Positions 38,401-48,261 of a DNA stretch of 64,000 nucleotides are shown one piece after another (position 1 is the first letter of the stretch; each line of letters opens with the position of its first letter). The notes under the pieces were generated by a model that did no database searches, was not told the origin of the DNA, and saw only the letters and a program-made list of their open reading frames with translations. This DNA is from Shewanella psychropiezotolerans (GTDB lineage Bacteria > Pseudomonadota > Gammaproteobacteria > Enterobacterales > Shewanellaceae): assembly GCF_007197555.1 (NCBI RefSeq), contig NZ_CP041614.1:5324001-5388000 (forward strand), in the 5' to 3' direction. A program made the translations under genes and the position numbers.

Positions 38401-39307
38401 AGAAGAAGATATCTGGTTCAACTACCATGATATTCCAAACATGCCTGAAAAAGTAACCATCGGTGCCGAGAACATAGGTGGTTCAGTCGGTACGACTTAT
38501 CATTACAATGGTGAGGGCGGATCAGTTGTAACCAATGACTTTGTTCAACTACAAAGTACAGCTTCCGGTAGTGTAGAAATTGACTACATGGTGAAGGCGA
38601 CCGAATTTAACTCAGGTCAAACTGACAATGTTTCTGTAGATGAAGAGGAGACTCTTAAGTTTAATGTGCTAGATAATGACACAAAAGATCAAAAAGTAGC
38701 TCGCGTTTCCATTTCTGGAGATGGGATGACCGCTGATGCACAGCGCATTATTGATATTGCGCCATCAGGCTCTCTAGGAAAAGTGATGCTTGTTGACGAA
38801 CCTTCCAACGGTGAAGTATCAATAAAAGAAGATGGAAGCGTCGAATATACACCAGAAGATGATTTCTTCGGTACTGACAAATTCAGCTACACTGCTGAAG
38901 ATGCAGACGGGAATACTGGTAAAGCTACGGATGTGGTTGTGACAGTCAACAACATCAATGATGCACCGACTGTATCTCCAACAGGTATGACAAGTACTGA
39001 AGGTTTCGCAGTTAAAGCATCTGCCAACGGCAATGATGTTGATGGCGATGCTCTTACCTATACCTGGACTCAGACAGCAGGAACCTCCGTCGAGTTTAGC
39101 AATGGCGGTGAAAGCATCACCTTTAGTGCTCCAACAGGCGATCATGAATTCGTCTTCTCTGTAGTAGCATCTGACGGCGAGCTTGACAGTGTAGCAGGTT
39201 CGGCAACTATCATAGTGAATGCACCAGATAACTCTTCAGGTGGTTCTCTAGGTTGGTTAACTATGCTTCTTCTTCCATTTGCAGGCCTACGTCGTCGTAA
39301 GCGCTAA
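35454..39307 (+). CDS. Secreted S8 subtilisin-like protease with PA domain and GlyGly-CTERM (frameshifted)
   Basis: The start is the GTG at 35454, placed after AAGGAAGAAG. A signal peptide (to AAVAS) precedes an I9-type propeptide, then the subtilase core with Asp in VAVIDTGIRPE, His in GGHGSHVAGT and Ser in TGTSMASPHVAG. A PA domain lies between His and Ser. Further on are Ig/cadherin-like and Ca-binding repeats. The protein ends GSLGWLTMLLLPFAGLRRRKR, a GlyGly-CTERM signal processed by rhombosortase. The frame breaks at a run of six Gs (37307-37312). One extra G restores MGGILDDDAETDANPFAMGAGRMD and a continuous protein of about 1,285 residues. Confidence 0.9.
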
Positions 39308-39332
39308 GCAATGGTTTAACAAGCTATAAATG

Positions 39333-39363
39333 AGAAGGGAGCCAAATAGGCTCCCTTCTTTTT
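39333..39363 (+). terminator. Intrinsic terminator of the S8 protease gene
   Basis: AGAAGGGAGCC and GGCTCCCTTCT form a perfect 11-bp stem with a 5-nt loop, followed by a T-run. It probably works for both convergent genes. Confidence 0.92.
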
Positions 39364-39406
39364 ATCCGTTATTCCATGTTTAAAAAAGAACGACTGTCTC
39401 AATCAG

Positions 39407-40513
39407 CTATATTTCAAACACCTTGGTCATCACCTTATAAAGCTCAGTGCCTTGATAAACCGATGCCGAGGCAAAGTGCAGGATAGGTACACAATCTTTA
39501 TTTATACTGAGTGGGGTTATGGTCTTATCGGTTCCATAAAGGTCGAGTCTCAGAATATTCGCTAATGGTTCTCCCTGTTTCAAAGGCTCACCGATTTCAG
39601 CCAGATACTCGACCATGCCGCCGAGAGGCGAATGATACTTCTTATAGTCTTGCAGATGACAGGCATATCTTTTCATCCTAGCAGGAACAATCTTCTGTTC
39701 GATGACGCCACGCTCACTCAGATAAGCCAAGATACCTTTAGCATCGACTAGGGCATCTTCGAGATTTATCTTCTCTTGAGAACCAAGCTCTAAGGTAAAG
39801 GCTGAGACTGGTACCTTCAAATCCCTCCCCGCTAATTTCATATGCTCGGTGAGCTGCCACCAGGGGCAGAAGATAGATTCATCCATGGCGCCACCAAAAT
39901 CATTGGGAATGAACAAGGTATAAGGGATGGAGAAGAAAGATGCCGCCTTAGCATCGTATTCAGGACAATAGAGATGTTTACAAGACTTAGGCCCAGTATG
40001 GAGATCTAACACAATATCAGCTTGATGCGCCATCACTTGCAAATTGACCGCCTGCTGGTGTCCGGTAGTGATGCCCCATTCGCTGTTTAAGCGTTGATAA
40101 CAGGCTTCAATCAACATGGCCCTGTATTGAGCGATCAAGTCAGCATCACTAAGAGCATCATGAGCCTTATACCAAGCTGCCACATCCACTTTATGATCTA
40201 GGTATTCTCTATTCCAATTCACACCTGTGATAGGATCGAAACGGCCCAGGGTGAACTCGCCACTTTTTTGATTAATCCCCAGCGGGTTGGCCAGAGGCAC
40301 GAGTGTGATGTCGCCACATATGCTGTATTGCTCCAGCAATTTCATCAGCTGATAGATAACCGCATTGCCCTGCACCTCGGCGCCATGTACATTCGCCTGA
40401 ATATAGACGCTAGGCCCCGTAGCGCTTTCGCACTCATAGCTAAATATGGGTATGGTGAGATCTTGGCCTGTGGCCAATTCACCTATCTTCAATGATGATT
40501 GGGTAAAACTCAT
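39407..40513 (-). CDS. Succinylglutamate desuccinylase/aspartoacylase-family zinc deacylase
   Basis: An M14-fold zinc enzyme. The zinc-site motif is IQANVHGAEVQG (His and Glu), with a second His in VLDLHTGPKSC and a catalytic Glu in FTLELGSQEK. The family removes acyl groups from amino acids. Members with this N-terminus (GQDLTIPIFSYE) are often annotated as generic M14-like deacylases with unknown substrate. The ATG at 40513 has AAGGA six bases upstream and is preferred over a TTG two codons earlier. It lies 57 bp downstream of lysC on the same strand and may share its lysine-controlled transcript. Confidence 0.82.
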   Translation of the reverse strand: MSFTQSSLKIGELATGQDLTIPIFSYECESATGPSVYIQANVHGAEVQGNAVIYQLMKLLEQYSICGDITLVPLANPLGINQKSGEFTLGRFDPITGVNWNREYLDHKVDVAAWYKAHDALSDADLIAQYRAMLIEACYQRLNSEWGITTGHQQAVNLQVMAHQADIVLDLHTGPKSCKHLYCPEYDAKAASFFSIPYTLFIPNDFGGAMDESIFCPWWQLTEHMKLAGRDLKVPVSAFTLELGSQEKINLEDALVDAKGILAYLSERGVIEQKIVPARMKRYACHLQDYKKYHSPLGGMVEYLAEIGEPLKQGEPLANILRLDLYGTDKTITPLSINKDCVPILHFASASVYQGTELYKVMTKVFEI

Positions 40514-40570
40514 ATTCAATCCTTCACATCCTAGCCTCTCGATTCTAAAACCGAGAGCTTAAGACTTTTA

Positions 40571-41919
40571 TCACTCAAACAAATTCTGGTGCAGCGCCCT
40601 GACCACCTGCGCAGCTTCCGACTCGGCGACTAAAACACACAAGTTGTGCGGGCTAGCACCCTGGCAAATCATACGCACGTTATGGGGTTCCAGCACTTCA
40701 AAAACACGGCGGCATACACCCGGAGTGGAAGCGATCTTATTGCCAACTATGGCTACCAGCGCCAGGCCTTCTTCGACTCGAACTCGGCAATGTTGCGATA
40801 ACTCTTGCAACAGAGACTCACTGAGTAGGCCATTTCCAGCAGAGTCGGATCCCGTCTTATCTAAGGTCAGTGATACATTTACCTCAGAGGTTGTGATCAA
40901 GTCGACACTGATCTTATGTCTGGCTAAAGTTGCAAAAGTTTCGGCCAGAAAACCTTGGGCGTGGAGCATCTGCAGGCTATGCAGATTGAGTAATGTTTGA
41001 TCCCGGCGAACAGTAACCGCTCGATAAACCGGAGCATCTTCAACTTGGTGACGGATCCAGGTGCCACCTCGCTCTGGCTCTCGGCTAGAACCGACAAAGA
41101 CTTGAATTTTTTGTCTGACAGCAGGAAGAATGGTGGCAGGATGAAGCACCTTAGCACCAAATGTTGCCATCTCGGCGGCTTCATTGAAGCTAATCTCCGC
41201 AATAGGGCTGGCTTTAGGTGCGATGCGAGGGTCAGTGGTATAAATGCCGGCCACATCGGTCCAGATCTCAACGGCGGTCGCTTTCAAGGCCTCGGCTAAC
41301 AAGGCGGCAGAGTAATCACTCCCCCACGGCCCAGAGTCGTCGTAGCTCCAGCATCATCGGCGCCAATAAAGCCCTGAGTCACTATGCGCTGCGATGATAA
41401 CAGTGGAGCTAAATACTCTGCTGCTAACAGAGATATTGTCTCTATTTGTGGTTCGGCTCTACCAAAATGACTATCAGTGCGCATCACCTGACGCACATCG
41501 AATGCACTGGCCGCCTCCCCTTTCTCCCTTAGCACTGCGGCAAACAAAGCCGATGAACATTGCTCACCTTGAGCAAGCAGCTCATCTATCCTTGCCTTAT
41601 TTCTATTTTTACTCAACTCTTCACTCAAAACAGAGATACGACTCAACACGGTATCTAGTCTTGCGGCAACCTCTTGTGGGCTACCAAGGGAATCTAAGAT
41701 TTGATATTGAATGTGGGCTATCTGTTTAATGAGCTGCATTCTTCGCTCTTCACCTATCTGCTCTTGGGTCAGCTCCACCAGCAAGTTGGTGACACCACTC
41801 GAAGCACTTACCACCACAACACGGGTATTAGGATTAGCGAGAATTATATCGGCACAGCGACTCATGGCGGCATAATCGGCCACAGAGGTACCGCCAAATT
41901 TTGCGACAATAAGTGACAT
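40571..41919 (-). CDS. lysC: Lysine-sensitive aspartate kinase (frameshifted)
   Basis: The enzyme phosphorylates aspartate, the first step to lysine, threonine and methionine. The N-terminal kinase part reads MSLIVAKFGGTSVADYAAMSRC with a GGAGG ribosome binding site. The C-terminal half has the kinase end (EIWTDVAGIYTTDPRI) and two ACT domains. The frames are broken at a run of five Gs (41321-41325). One extra G gives TTLGRGGSDYSAALLAEAL, the invariant aspartokinase motif, and a protein of about 449 residues, close to E. coli LysC (449). A lysine riboswitch precedes it, which supports LysC rather than a bifunctional kinase. Confidence 0.92.
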
Positions 41920-42039
41920 TACACAGCCTCCGCAGAATGCAGACACAGATAAGATTCATTTGAAAATAGATAAGGATATAAAACAAACATGATTACACTC
42001 CGAACTGACTTCGTTCGAAGAGCCTGGTGCAAAGATTAC

Positions 42040-42210
42040 GCACCCCAGAGACGGGAAACAGCGATCACCACCAGAAGCTCTCCACCAATAAACAGGTGAC
42101 AATCTAAGGGATTCAACCCTTTCGACCGACATAGAGTAATTCCAAATACTCGATATCTCGGCGCTAATCTCCCTCATAAGTCATCTGCAGAGTTTGGACT
42201 CTTTAGACTT
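42040..42210 (-). promoter_or_regulatory. Lysine riboswitch (L-box) in the lysC leader
   Basis: The minus-strand leader carries the conserved L-box blocks in order: ATGAGGGAGATTAGCGCCGAG, then GGTTGAATCCC, TTGTCACC, GTGGAGAGCTTCTGG and GTGATCGCTGTTTCCCGTC. These match the E. coli lysC riboswitch pieces (CUGAAUCCCC, UUGUCACC, GUGGAGCACUUCUGG). It lies 120-290 bp upstream of lysC. A hairpin (CTGGGGTGC/GCACCAGG) follows but lacks a strong T-run, so control may be partly on translation. A 73-codon frame across this region is spurious. Confidence 0.9.
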
Positions 42211-42215
42211 ACTAC

Positions 42216-42485
42216 CTAGTTAACGCTCCTCTTCTGTACCTCACGCTCAGTCGACATTAATCAAAAAGAGAACAAGGAAAGAGAAAATTATCAAATTTTG
42301 GCTGACCAAGCAATGGAAAACCTCAACTATTGCTGAAAAAATTAGCAAATCTATGCTTATAGAATAGAGATGTATGAAATTTGAGAGTAGAAAGCTAAGT
42401 CATCTCGAACGAGATCGAACAGACAATATGACTTTAACAACTCAATTTATTCGACAATCACAGGGAAGTTAGTTCTCGATTTAAG
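42216..42485. other. Upstream region of the lysC leader
   Basis: It should hold the lysC promoter, but I see no convincing -35/-10 pair or repeats. Confidence 0.4.
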
Positions 42486-42938
42486 CTAATAATCCAAATC
42501 TGGCAGCTCACTCACTAAGCTAACCCGCTTAGAGAAGTCGCCGATGATGAGCTCTTTTTGATGCTCAGTTTGAGAGAACAGACAGGGAACTAAGGCTAAC
42601 TGGTTATTATCAACGAAATAGATAGCATTTTGCTTAAATTTCAATCCCAGATGCGCCGCGCTGAGCTTATCGATAGCGACTGCCCAGCTTTTTTCCATAT
42701 GAGTGCGATCACGAGAAGCCCCCACAACGGCACGATAGGGTCTGTTAAATTTCTCTATCGCGAGCAGTAGTTGCCTATCTAAGAGTCGATTTTGACAAGA
42801 GGTGAGGATCTGACCCTTAGGGTTATGGGCCGTGATAATTGCAAAAGATAACTGAGAAGATAACGTTTGGGTAAACAGAAATTCAGTTTCTTGATAGTAC
42901 TGCCACAATCGCTTATTTGACTCTATCATCTTGACCAT
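42486..42938 (-). CDS. DUF3293-like protein
   Basis: The protein of about 150 residues matches what I recall of DUF3293: a segment FAIITAHNPKGQILT near residue 35, a central RPYRAVVGASRDRTHMEKSWAV, and a C-terminal IYFVDNNQLALVPC. The function of the family is unknown. The start is probably the ATG at 42938, close behind GAGG; a TTG three codons earlier and a later ATG are alternatives. It is divergent from arcA. Confidence 0.7.
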   Translation of the reverse strand: MVKMIESNKRLWQYYQETEFLFTQTLSSQLSFAIITAHNPKGQILTSCQNRLLDRQLLLAIEKFNRPYRAVVGASRDRTHMEKSWAVAIDKLSAAHLGLKFKQNAIYFVDNNQLALVPCLFSQTEHQKELIIGDFSKRVSLVSELPDLDY

Positions 42939-42947
42939 ATCCCTCAA

Positions 42948-43505
42948 TTTGATTGAAATTATTATAGCAAATTTAGTATATCTTCATAGAGGCGTGATGT
43001 AGATCACTAAAAGTAATTTTTCAAGACACTTAAATATCAATAGGTTAACAATAAAAGTGTGACACAGATCAAATCCACAAGGAAATTTGTTAACATTTCA
43101 TTTGTTAACAATTGCCTAAAACGAGTACAATAGATCCAGTCGGTTGGTTCTGCATCATTTATTAGTATGATGCATTTGGTTAAAAGTGGAACTGGCATAG
43201 AACTTAAAGCCAACCAGATTTCTGTATAAAATGCGACCAGTGCTTAGTTTCGCATTTAAACTTCATAAATATTTATTAATGTAGGGAACTAACCCTACTA
43301 TTGTTTATCGAAGTGAATACAGTTCGCGTTCCCATTTATTGAGATACGCATACTTTACTAATCAAAGAAGTGTGTTGCTGTTTCAGCCAATTTGAAAGCA
43401 CCTATCGTAGATCAGTAAGCGTCAGCATGACAAGATCGAGCGTATTTAGCACTGATAACACACGCTCATGGTTAGAATAGATTTGAACACATTAGGTAAA
43501 TTAAT
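42948..43505 (+). promoter_or_regulatory. Long arcA upstream region with promoter and GTTAACA boxes
   Basis: The 558-bp gap has no gene. A candidate promoter is TTGTTA (43102-43107), 18 bp, TACAAT (43126-43131), giving a leader of about 365 nt. Three GTTAACA boxes lie at 43044, 43089 and 43104. The last overlaps the -35 element and resembles half of an ArcA site (GTTAATTAAATGTTAA), so autoregulation is possible. A TGTGACACAGATCAAA stretch near 43058 resembles a weak CRP site. Confidence 0.5.
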
Positions 43506-44225
43506 ATGCAAAACCCGCACATTCTGATTGTTGAAGATGAAGCCGTTACCCGTAACACGCTAAGAAGTATTTTTGAAGCTGAAGGATATGTGGTAACTGA
43601 AGCCAATGATGGCGCAGAGATGCATAAAGCCATGCAGGAAAATAAGATCAACTTGGTTGTTATGGATATCAACCTTCCTGGCAAAAACGGTCTTCTGTTA
43701 GCACGTGAACTTCGTGAAATAAACAATATCGGTCTAATCTTCCTAACGGGCCGAGATAATGAAGTTGACAAAATATTAGGGCTTGAAATTGGTGCAGATG
43801 ATTACATCACTAAGCCATTCAACCCACGTGAACTGACTATTCGTGCTCGCAACCTATTGACTCGCGTCAATAGCACAGGTGCAGAAGCCGAAGATAAGAA
43901 CAGTGTTGAGTTCTACCGTTTCAACGGTTGGAGCCTTGAAATCAACAGCCGTTCTTTGGTTAGCCCACAAGGTGAACCATACAAGCTGCCACGTAGTGAA
44001 TTCCGCGCTATGCTGCACTTTGTTGAGAACCCAGGTAAGATCCTTAGCCGTGCCGACCTTCTAATGAAGATGACAGGCCGCGAGCTTAAGCCACATGACC
44101 GTACCGTTGACGTAACGATTCGTCGTATCCGTAAGCATTTCGAAAGCTTGCCAGATACGCCAGAAATCATCGCCACGATTCACGGTGAAGGTTATCGTTT
44201 CTGCGGTAACTTAGAAGAAGCATAA
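43506..44225 (+). CDS. arcA: Aerobic respiration control response regulator ArcA
   Basis: An OmpR-family regulator with a REC domain (phosphoacceptor D54 in [13 protein letters not shown] in ITKPFNP) and a C-terminal winged helix ([32 protein letters not shown]). The sequence [18 protein letters not shown] is diagnostic for ArcA, and length (239) is the same as in E. coli (238). In Shewanella ArcA works with the ArcS/HptA relay rather than classic ArcB (family knowledge), and it controls redox genes, possibly including fccA in this window. Confidence 0.98.
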   Translation: MQNPHILIVEDEAVTRNTLRSIFEAEGYVVTEANDGAEMHKAMQENKINLVVMDINLPGKNGLLLARELREINNIGLIFLTGRDNEVDKILGLEIGADDYITKPFNPRELTIRARNLLTRVNSTGAEAEDKNSVEFYRFNGWSLEINSRSLVSPQGEPYKLPRSEFRAMLHFVENPGKILSRADLLMKMTGRELKPHDRTVDVTIRRIRKHFESLPDTPEIIATIHGEGYRFCGNLEEA

Positions 44226-44250
44226 AGCTAACGCTTTATACTTGTTCAAT

Positions 44251-44278
44251 AAAAACCAGCCCAAGGGCTGGTTTTTTT
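44251..44278 (+). terminator. Intrinsic terminator of arcA
   Basis: CCAGCCC-AA-GGGCTGG is a 7-bp perfect stem followed by seven T residues. Confidence 0.95.
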
Positions 44279-44365
44279 ATATATGGACTTCCTATAACTG
44301 AAAAGTTATCCCCGCTGGCCACGGACGACCAAAGAGGGGGGGTTTATGTCTGGAACAGAGCGGTA

Positions 44366-44465
44366 AGCTGTAAGTTCCAAGACAGGGCTAAGAAAGCTTC
44401 GAGTTTTAAGCTATAAGGCCCAAGACAGAGCTAAGAAAGCTGTAAGCCTCGATACAGCGCTGGAA
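44366..44465. repeat. Imperfect tandem repeat, about 43-bp unit
   Basis: The block AGCTGTAAGTTCCAAGACAG and its continuation GGCTAAGAA recur after about 43 bp as AGCTATAAGGCCCAAGACAG plus AGCTAAGAA, with a third partial copy beginning AGCTGTAAGCCTCGATACAG. It lies in the 323-bp gap between arcA and the convergent peptidase; nothing else is apparent there. Confidence 0.6.
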
Positions 44466-44548
44466 TCCTTCAAGCCTCAGCTCTTACTTACCACTTACCG
44501 CTCTTAGATTCTAGCTCGAGCCTTATTTCGACTCTGTATTTCAACGCT

Positions 44549-46815
44549 TTATTTTAATTCTCTCTCAAGAAAATCGGCCAGTGAGCGATACAAATGCGTT
44601 CTCACTTTTTCGCCGCGCATCGAGTGCTTTGACCCCGGATAGTCTATCATCTGAAATAGCTTACCCTCATCCTGTAACGCCTTATACACTTTGGTACTGT
44701 TCTCAAAAAGTACATTGTCATCGGCCATGCCGTGATACATCAGCAAGCCAGATTGATAGCCTTTCACATATGGCAGTACACTGCTGGCCTCATAGCCTTC
44801 GGCATTCTGTTGCGGATGGCCCAGATAACGCTCGGTGTAATGGGTGTCATATAGGGCCCAGTCAGTCACTGGTGCACCTGAGATGGCAGCCTTAAAGTAA
44901 TCCGGCGCCTTAAACAAACCCATCAAGGCCATATAGCCGCCGTAGCTATGGCCGTACAAGGCTATGTTATCACCATCAACAAAGGGAAGTGTACGCAGGT
45001 AATCGACGCCAGCTTTCTGGTCGTTAACTTCCGCTTCGCCTAAGTGCTGATAAATCACATGCTCAAATTGAGTCCCTCGGTGCGCCGAACCTCGGTTATC
45101 GAGTTGGAACACGATATAACCTTGCTGGAGTAAATACTGAGTGAAGTAATCGTGCTCGCTCCAACTGTTGACAACTAACTGGGCATGGGGCCACCGTAAA
45201 CTCGAACAACCACAGGATACTGCTTGTCGGCGCTAAAATTAGTCGGTTTAAACAGACGATATTGCAGCGCTTGGCCATCTTCTGCTTTAGCCTGACCAAA
45301 CTCAGGTAACTGCCACAATCCGAAGAAGGGATAGAGAGGGTGACTCTTATTCACCTCGTTCTCTTCTACCCAAGCGAGTTGCTGACCCTTATCACCATGT
45401 AGGCTAATCTGCGGCGGTTGTGACAAGCTGCTAAAATAGTCCAGATAAACGGCTTCATTCTCGGCAAACACTGGAGAGTGCATACCGCTTCGCTGACTGA
45501 TATTCTCGACGTCGCCACCGTTTAAAGGCACGCGATAAAGATGTTTTTCGGTAACCAGAGTTTTACGGCCGGTAAAGTAGATCCATCCCGTTTTCTCATC
45601 CACCAGCTCGACTTCATCGACGGTCCAGTCTCCCGATGTCAGCTGCTTTTTCACCTTGCCATCCAGTCCTATCAGATACAGGTGATTGAAACCATCACGC
45701 TCCGAGGCCCAAATGAAGCTCTCTTGCTGCTTTAAGAAATGCAGATCATTATTTAGATTCACCCAGGCATCACTGCGCTCTTCGACTAAAACCCTAGATT
45801 TATCGATCTGAGCAAGGGATACCACTCTGAGATCTAAGGTTTGCTGATCTCGGCTCTGCCATTGATAGGATAATCGCTTACTATCCGGCAACCAGTTAAC
45901 TCTGGGCAAATAAATATCTTGCTCTTTACCAAGATCGACCCAGCTTTTCTTCTGGTCGGCGAGTGTCACCACGACTAATTTAATCGTGACATTATTCTTA
46001 CCCGCATAGGGATATCTTTGCTCGGTTAACTTGATACCATCAGCATAGATCTCATTACGAGTCACCAACTCAACGCCAGACTCATCGATACGGGTATAGG
46101 CAATGGCCGACTCATCCGGTGACCACCAATAGCCAGTCATGCGGTCCATCTCTTCTTGCGCGACGAACTCGGCCATGGCATTTTTTATCGCCCCGCCACC
46201 ATCAGTAGTCATGGCGGTTAGCTTGCTGGTTTTCAGCTCTAACACGAACAGATTTTGATCTCGTACAAAAGAGACATAATTTCCCTTAGGAGATAAACGA
46301 GCATCGGTGACAAAGCCTTCACCCGTAGGTAGCAAGTTTACTTCGGCATCATCAACCGAGAAATAGTAAAGCACGCCAGAGGCTGGAATGAGCATGGCCT
46401 GGCTATCATCAGACCAGAAATACTCCATGATCCCCTGACCATATATGCGTTGGCGCTCTCGCCTTGCCTTCTCTTCATCAGAAAGCTCACCTATGGTGAG
46501 CTTATCCGCATCGAGTAGTATCGACTGCTTACCACTGGCTACATCCATCTGCCACAAGTCATAAAAATACTGATCGTCTTTACGTCCCGCAAGATAGGTC
46601 ACTCTTTTACCGTCGGGTGAAAGCTTAAGCCCCCTGGGACTAGTGCCTGCCAATGCGGGGGAAGCGTATAATCTTTCGATACTCAGAAGCGTAGCGCCTC
46701 CCTCGAGTGAGTGCTCTTTTTCTGCATTAGTCGTACTAGTGACTGTCGAGCAAGCTGTATTTGATAAAATCATAGGCACCGCCAATAGCACTGAGGTCAT
46801 CCATTTTATTGTCAT
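44549..46815 (-). CDS. Dipeptidyl-peptidase IV family lipoprotein, S9B (frameshifted)
   Basis: An S9 prolyl peptidase with an N-terminal beta-propeller (SPDGKRVTYLAG, ARLSPKGNYVSF) and a C-terminal hydrolase domain. The catalytic Ser is in YGHSYGGYMAL, Asp in GMADDNVLFENS and His in GSKHSMRG. The N-terminus has a lipobox (LSNTAC), so it is probably membrane-anchored in the envelope and removes X-Pro dipeptides. The frame breaks at 45187-45190. One extra C in the coding strand restores VYGGPHAQLVVNSWSEHDYF, the conserved region before the Ser domain, giving about 755 residues. Confidence 0.9.
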
Positions 46816-47067
46816 TATTATGTCCTGGATCTAAATGTAATTACCGCATGCCGACTAATGAGATTGGTATCATTAACAAACGACATAAATATCGCTGACA
46901 TTGTGCACTAAAGTCAGCAAAAACTGAAACACACTGCCCAAGTTATAATTTGCCGCTATCCTACGCTGAAAAAAAGTTCAATCTCAGGTATGATCGCGCC
47001 AAATAAGAACACTCACATTAGACCCGATCTCAAACTCGAGCTCAGCTCGACTTGTATAGGAAATAAC

Positions 47068-48057
47068 ATGCAGACTTTGGCCCAAAACCTGACATCACAA
47101 GGCATCAATGCCTCTTTGACTCAGCTTATTCACACCTTAGCGAACACCTCTAAAGAGATCAGTCATGCCGTCCGTCACGGAGCTCTTGCCGGCGTACTCG
47201 GCACCACAGAGCAGGAAAATGTTCAGGGTGAAACCCAAAAGAAGCTAGATGTGATTACTAACGATATGCTCAAAGATGCGCTGGATAAAGACGATACAGT
47301 CCGTGGCCTGGCATCAGAAGAGGAAGACTTTATCGTCGAGGTAGGCGCTAAGGGTGACTACCTGGTCTGTTTCGATCCATTGGATGGCTCATCGAATATC
47401 GACATTAACTCATTAGTGGGTACTATCTTCTCGATTCTACCCGCCCCTAAAGGCGAACTAACAGAAAAAAGCTTCTTGCAAGCGGGTCGCAAGCAAGTCG
47501 CTGCGGGTTATGTCTTATATGGTCCTTCGACTATGTTGGCTCTCACCACAGGTAAAGGTGTGCAGTTATTTACCTTAAACCCGGAAACTAACGAATACCT
47601 GTTAACGACAGAAGCCATGTCTATCAGTAAAGACACGGCTGAGTTTGCCATCAACATGTCTAACCAGCGTTTCTGGGAAGCTCCAATGCAAACCTATATT
47701 GCCGATCTCTTGCTTGGCACCATAGGTCCGAGAGAGAAAGCCTTCAACATGCGCTGGATAGCTGCCATGGTCGGCGATGTGCATCGTGTACTGTCACGCG
47801 GTGGCATCTTCACTTACCCTACCGACAACAAGAACCCTGAGAAGCCATACAAGCTTAGATTGATGTATGAAGCAAACCCTATGGCATTCTTAGTCGAGCA
47901 AGCGGGCGGCAAGGCCTCTACCGGCTATGAAACCATCATGGATATCGAGCCAGGTGAAATTCACCAGCGCGTAGCCGTTATCTTAGGCTCAGCTAACGAA
48001 GTCGATACTTGCCTTGAGTATCATGAAGTCGATTACAGTGAAGAGCCAGAGGTTTAA
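47068..48057 (+). CDS. fbp: Fructose-1,6-bisphosphatase class I
   Basis: This cytosolic enzyme removes the 1-phosphate of fructose-1,6-bisphosphate in gluconeogenesis. The metal-binding motif [12 protein letters not shown] and the active-site [22 protein letters not shown] are intact. The start at 47068 follows AGGAAATAAC and gives 329 residues (E. coli 332); the open frame upstream to 46990 has no family similarity. A terminator follows. It is monocistronic. Confidence 0.97.
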   Translation: MQTLAQNLTSQGINASLTQLIHTLANTSKEISHAVRHGALAGVLGTTEQENVQGETQKKLDVITNDMLKDALDKDDTVRGLASEEEDFIVEVGAKGDYLVCFDPLDGSSNIDINSLVGTIFSILPAPKGELTEKSFLQAGRKQVAAGYVLYGPSTMLALTTGKGVQLFTLNPETNEYLLTTEAMSISKDTAEFAINMSNQRFWEAPMQTYIADLLLGTIGPREKAFNMRWIAAMVGDVHRVLSRGGIFTYPTDNKNPEKPYKLRLMYEANPMAFLVEQAGGKASTGYETIMDIEPGEIHQRVAVILGSANEVDTCLEYHEVDYSEEPEV

Positions 48058-48079
48058 GAAAAGGTTCTAGCAACATATT

Positions 48080-48105
48080 AAAAGTCGCTTTAGCGGCTTT
48101 TTTTA
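48080..48105 (+). terminator. Intrinsic terminator of fbp
   Basis: AGTCGC-TTTA-GCGGCT forms a short stem with one G-T pair, followed by seven T residues. Confidence 0.8.
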
Positions 48106-48150
48106 TGAGCTTTTTATATAAGATTGGGTTTATTTCGCTAAAGGTGAGAT

Positions 48151-48188
48151 AAAAAAATACCACTACCTTATCGGGTAGCGGTATTTGG
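48151..48188 (-). terminator. Intrinsic terminator of fccA
   Basis: AAATACC-A-CTACC and GGTAG-C-GGTATTT pair over about 12 bp with a 6-nt loop. Seven A residues on the left give a T-run on the minus strand, so it ends the fccA transcript. Confidence 0.9.
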
Positions 48189-48261
48189 GTGACGGGAAAA
48201 CTGTGGGGTCTAATCAGTTTGCCCCTTGCTAAAATACAAGCTCATATAAAGAGTCTTAGAG

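Noticed and set aside
41956-42177. 73-codon frame upstream of lysC
   Set aside because: It lies within the lysine riboswitch, whose RNA blocks explain the sequence.
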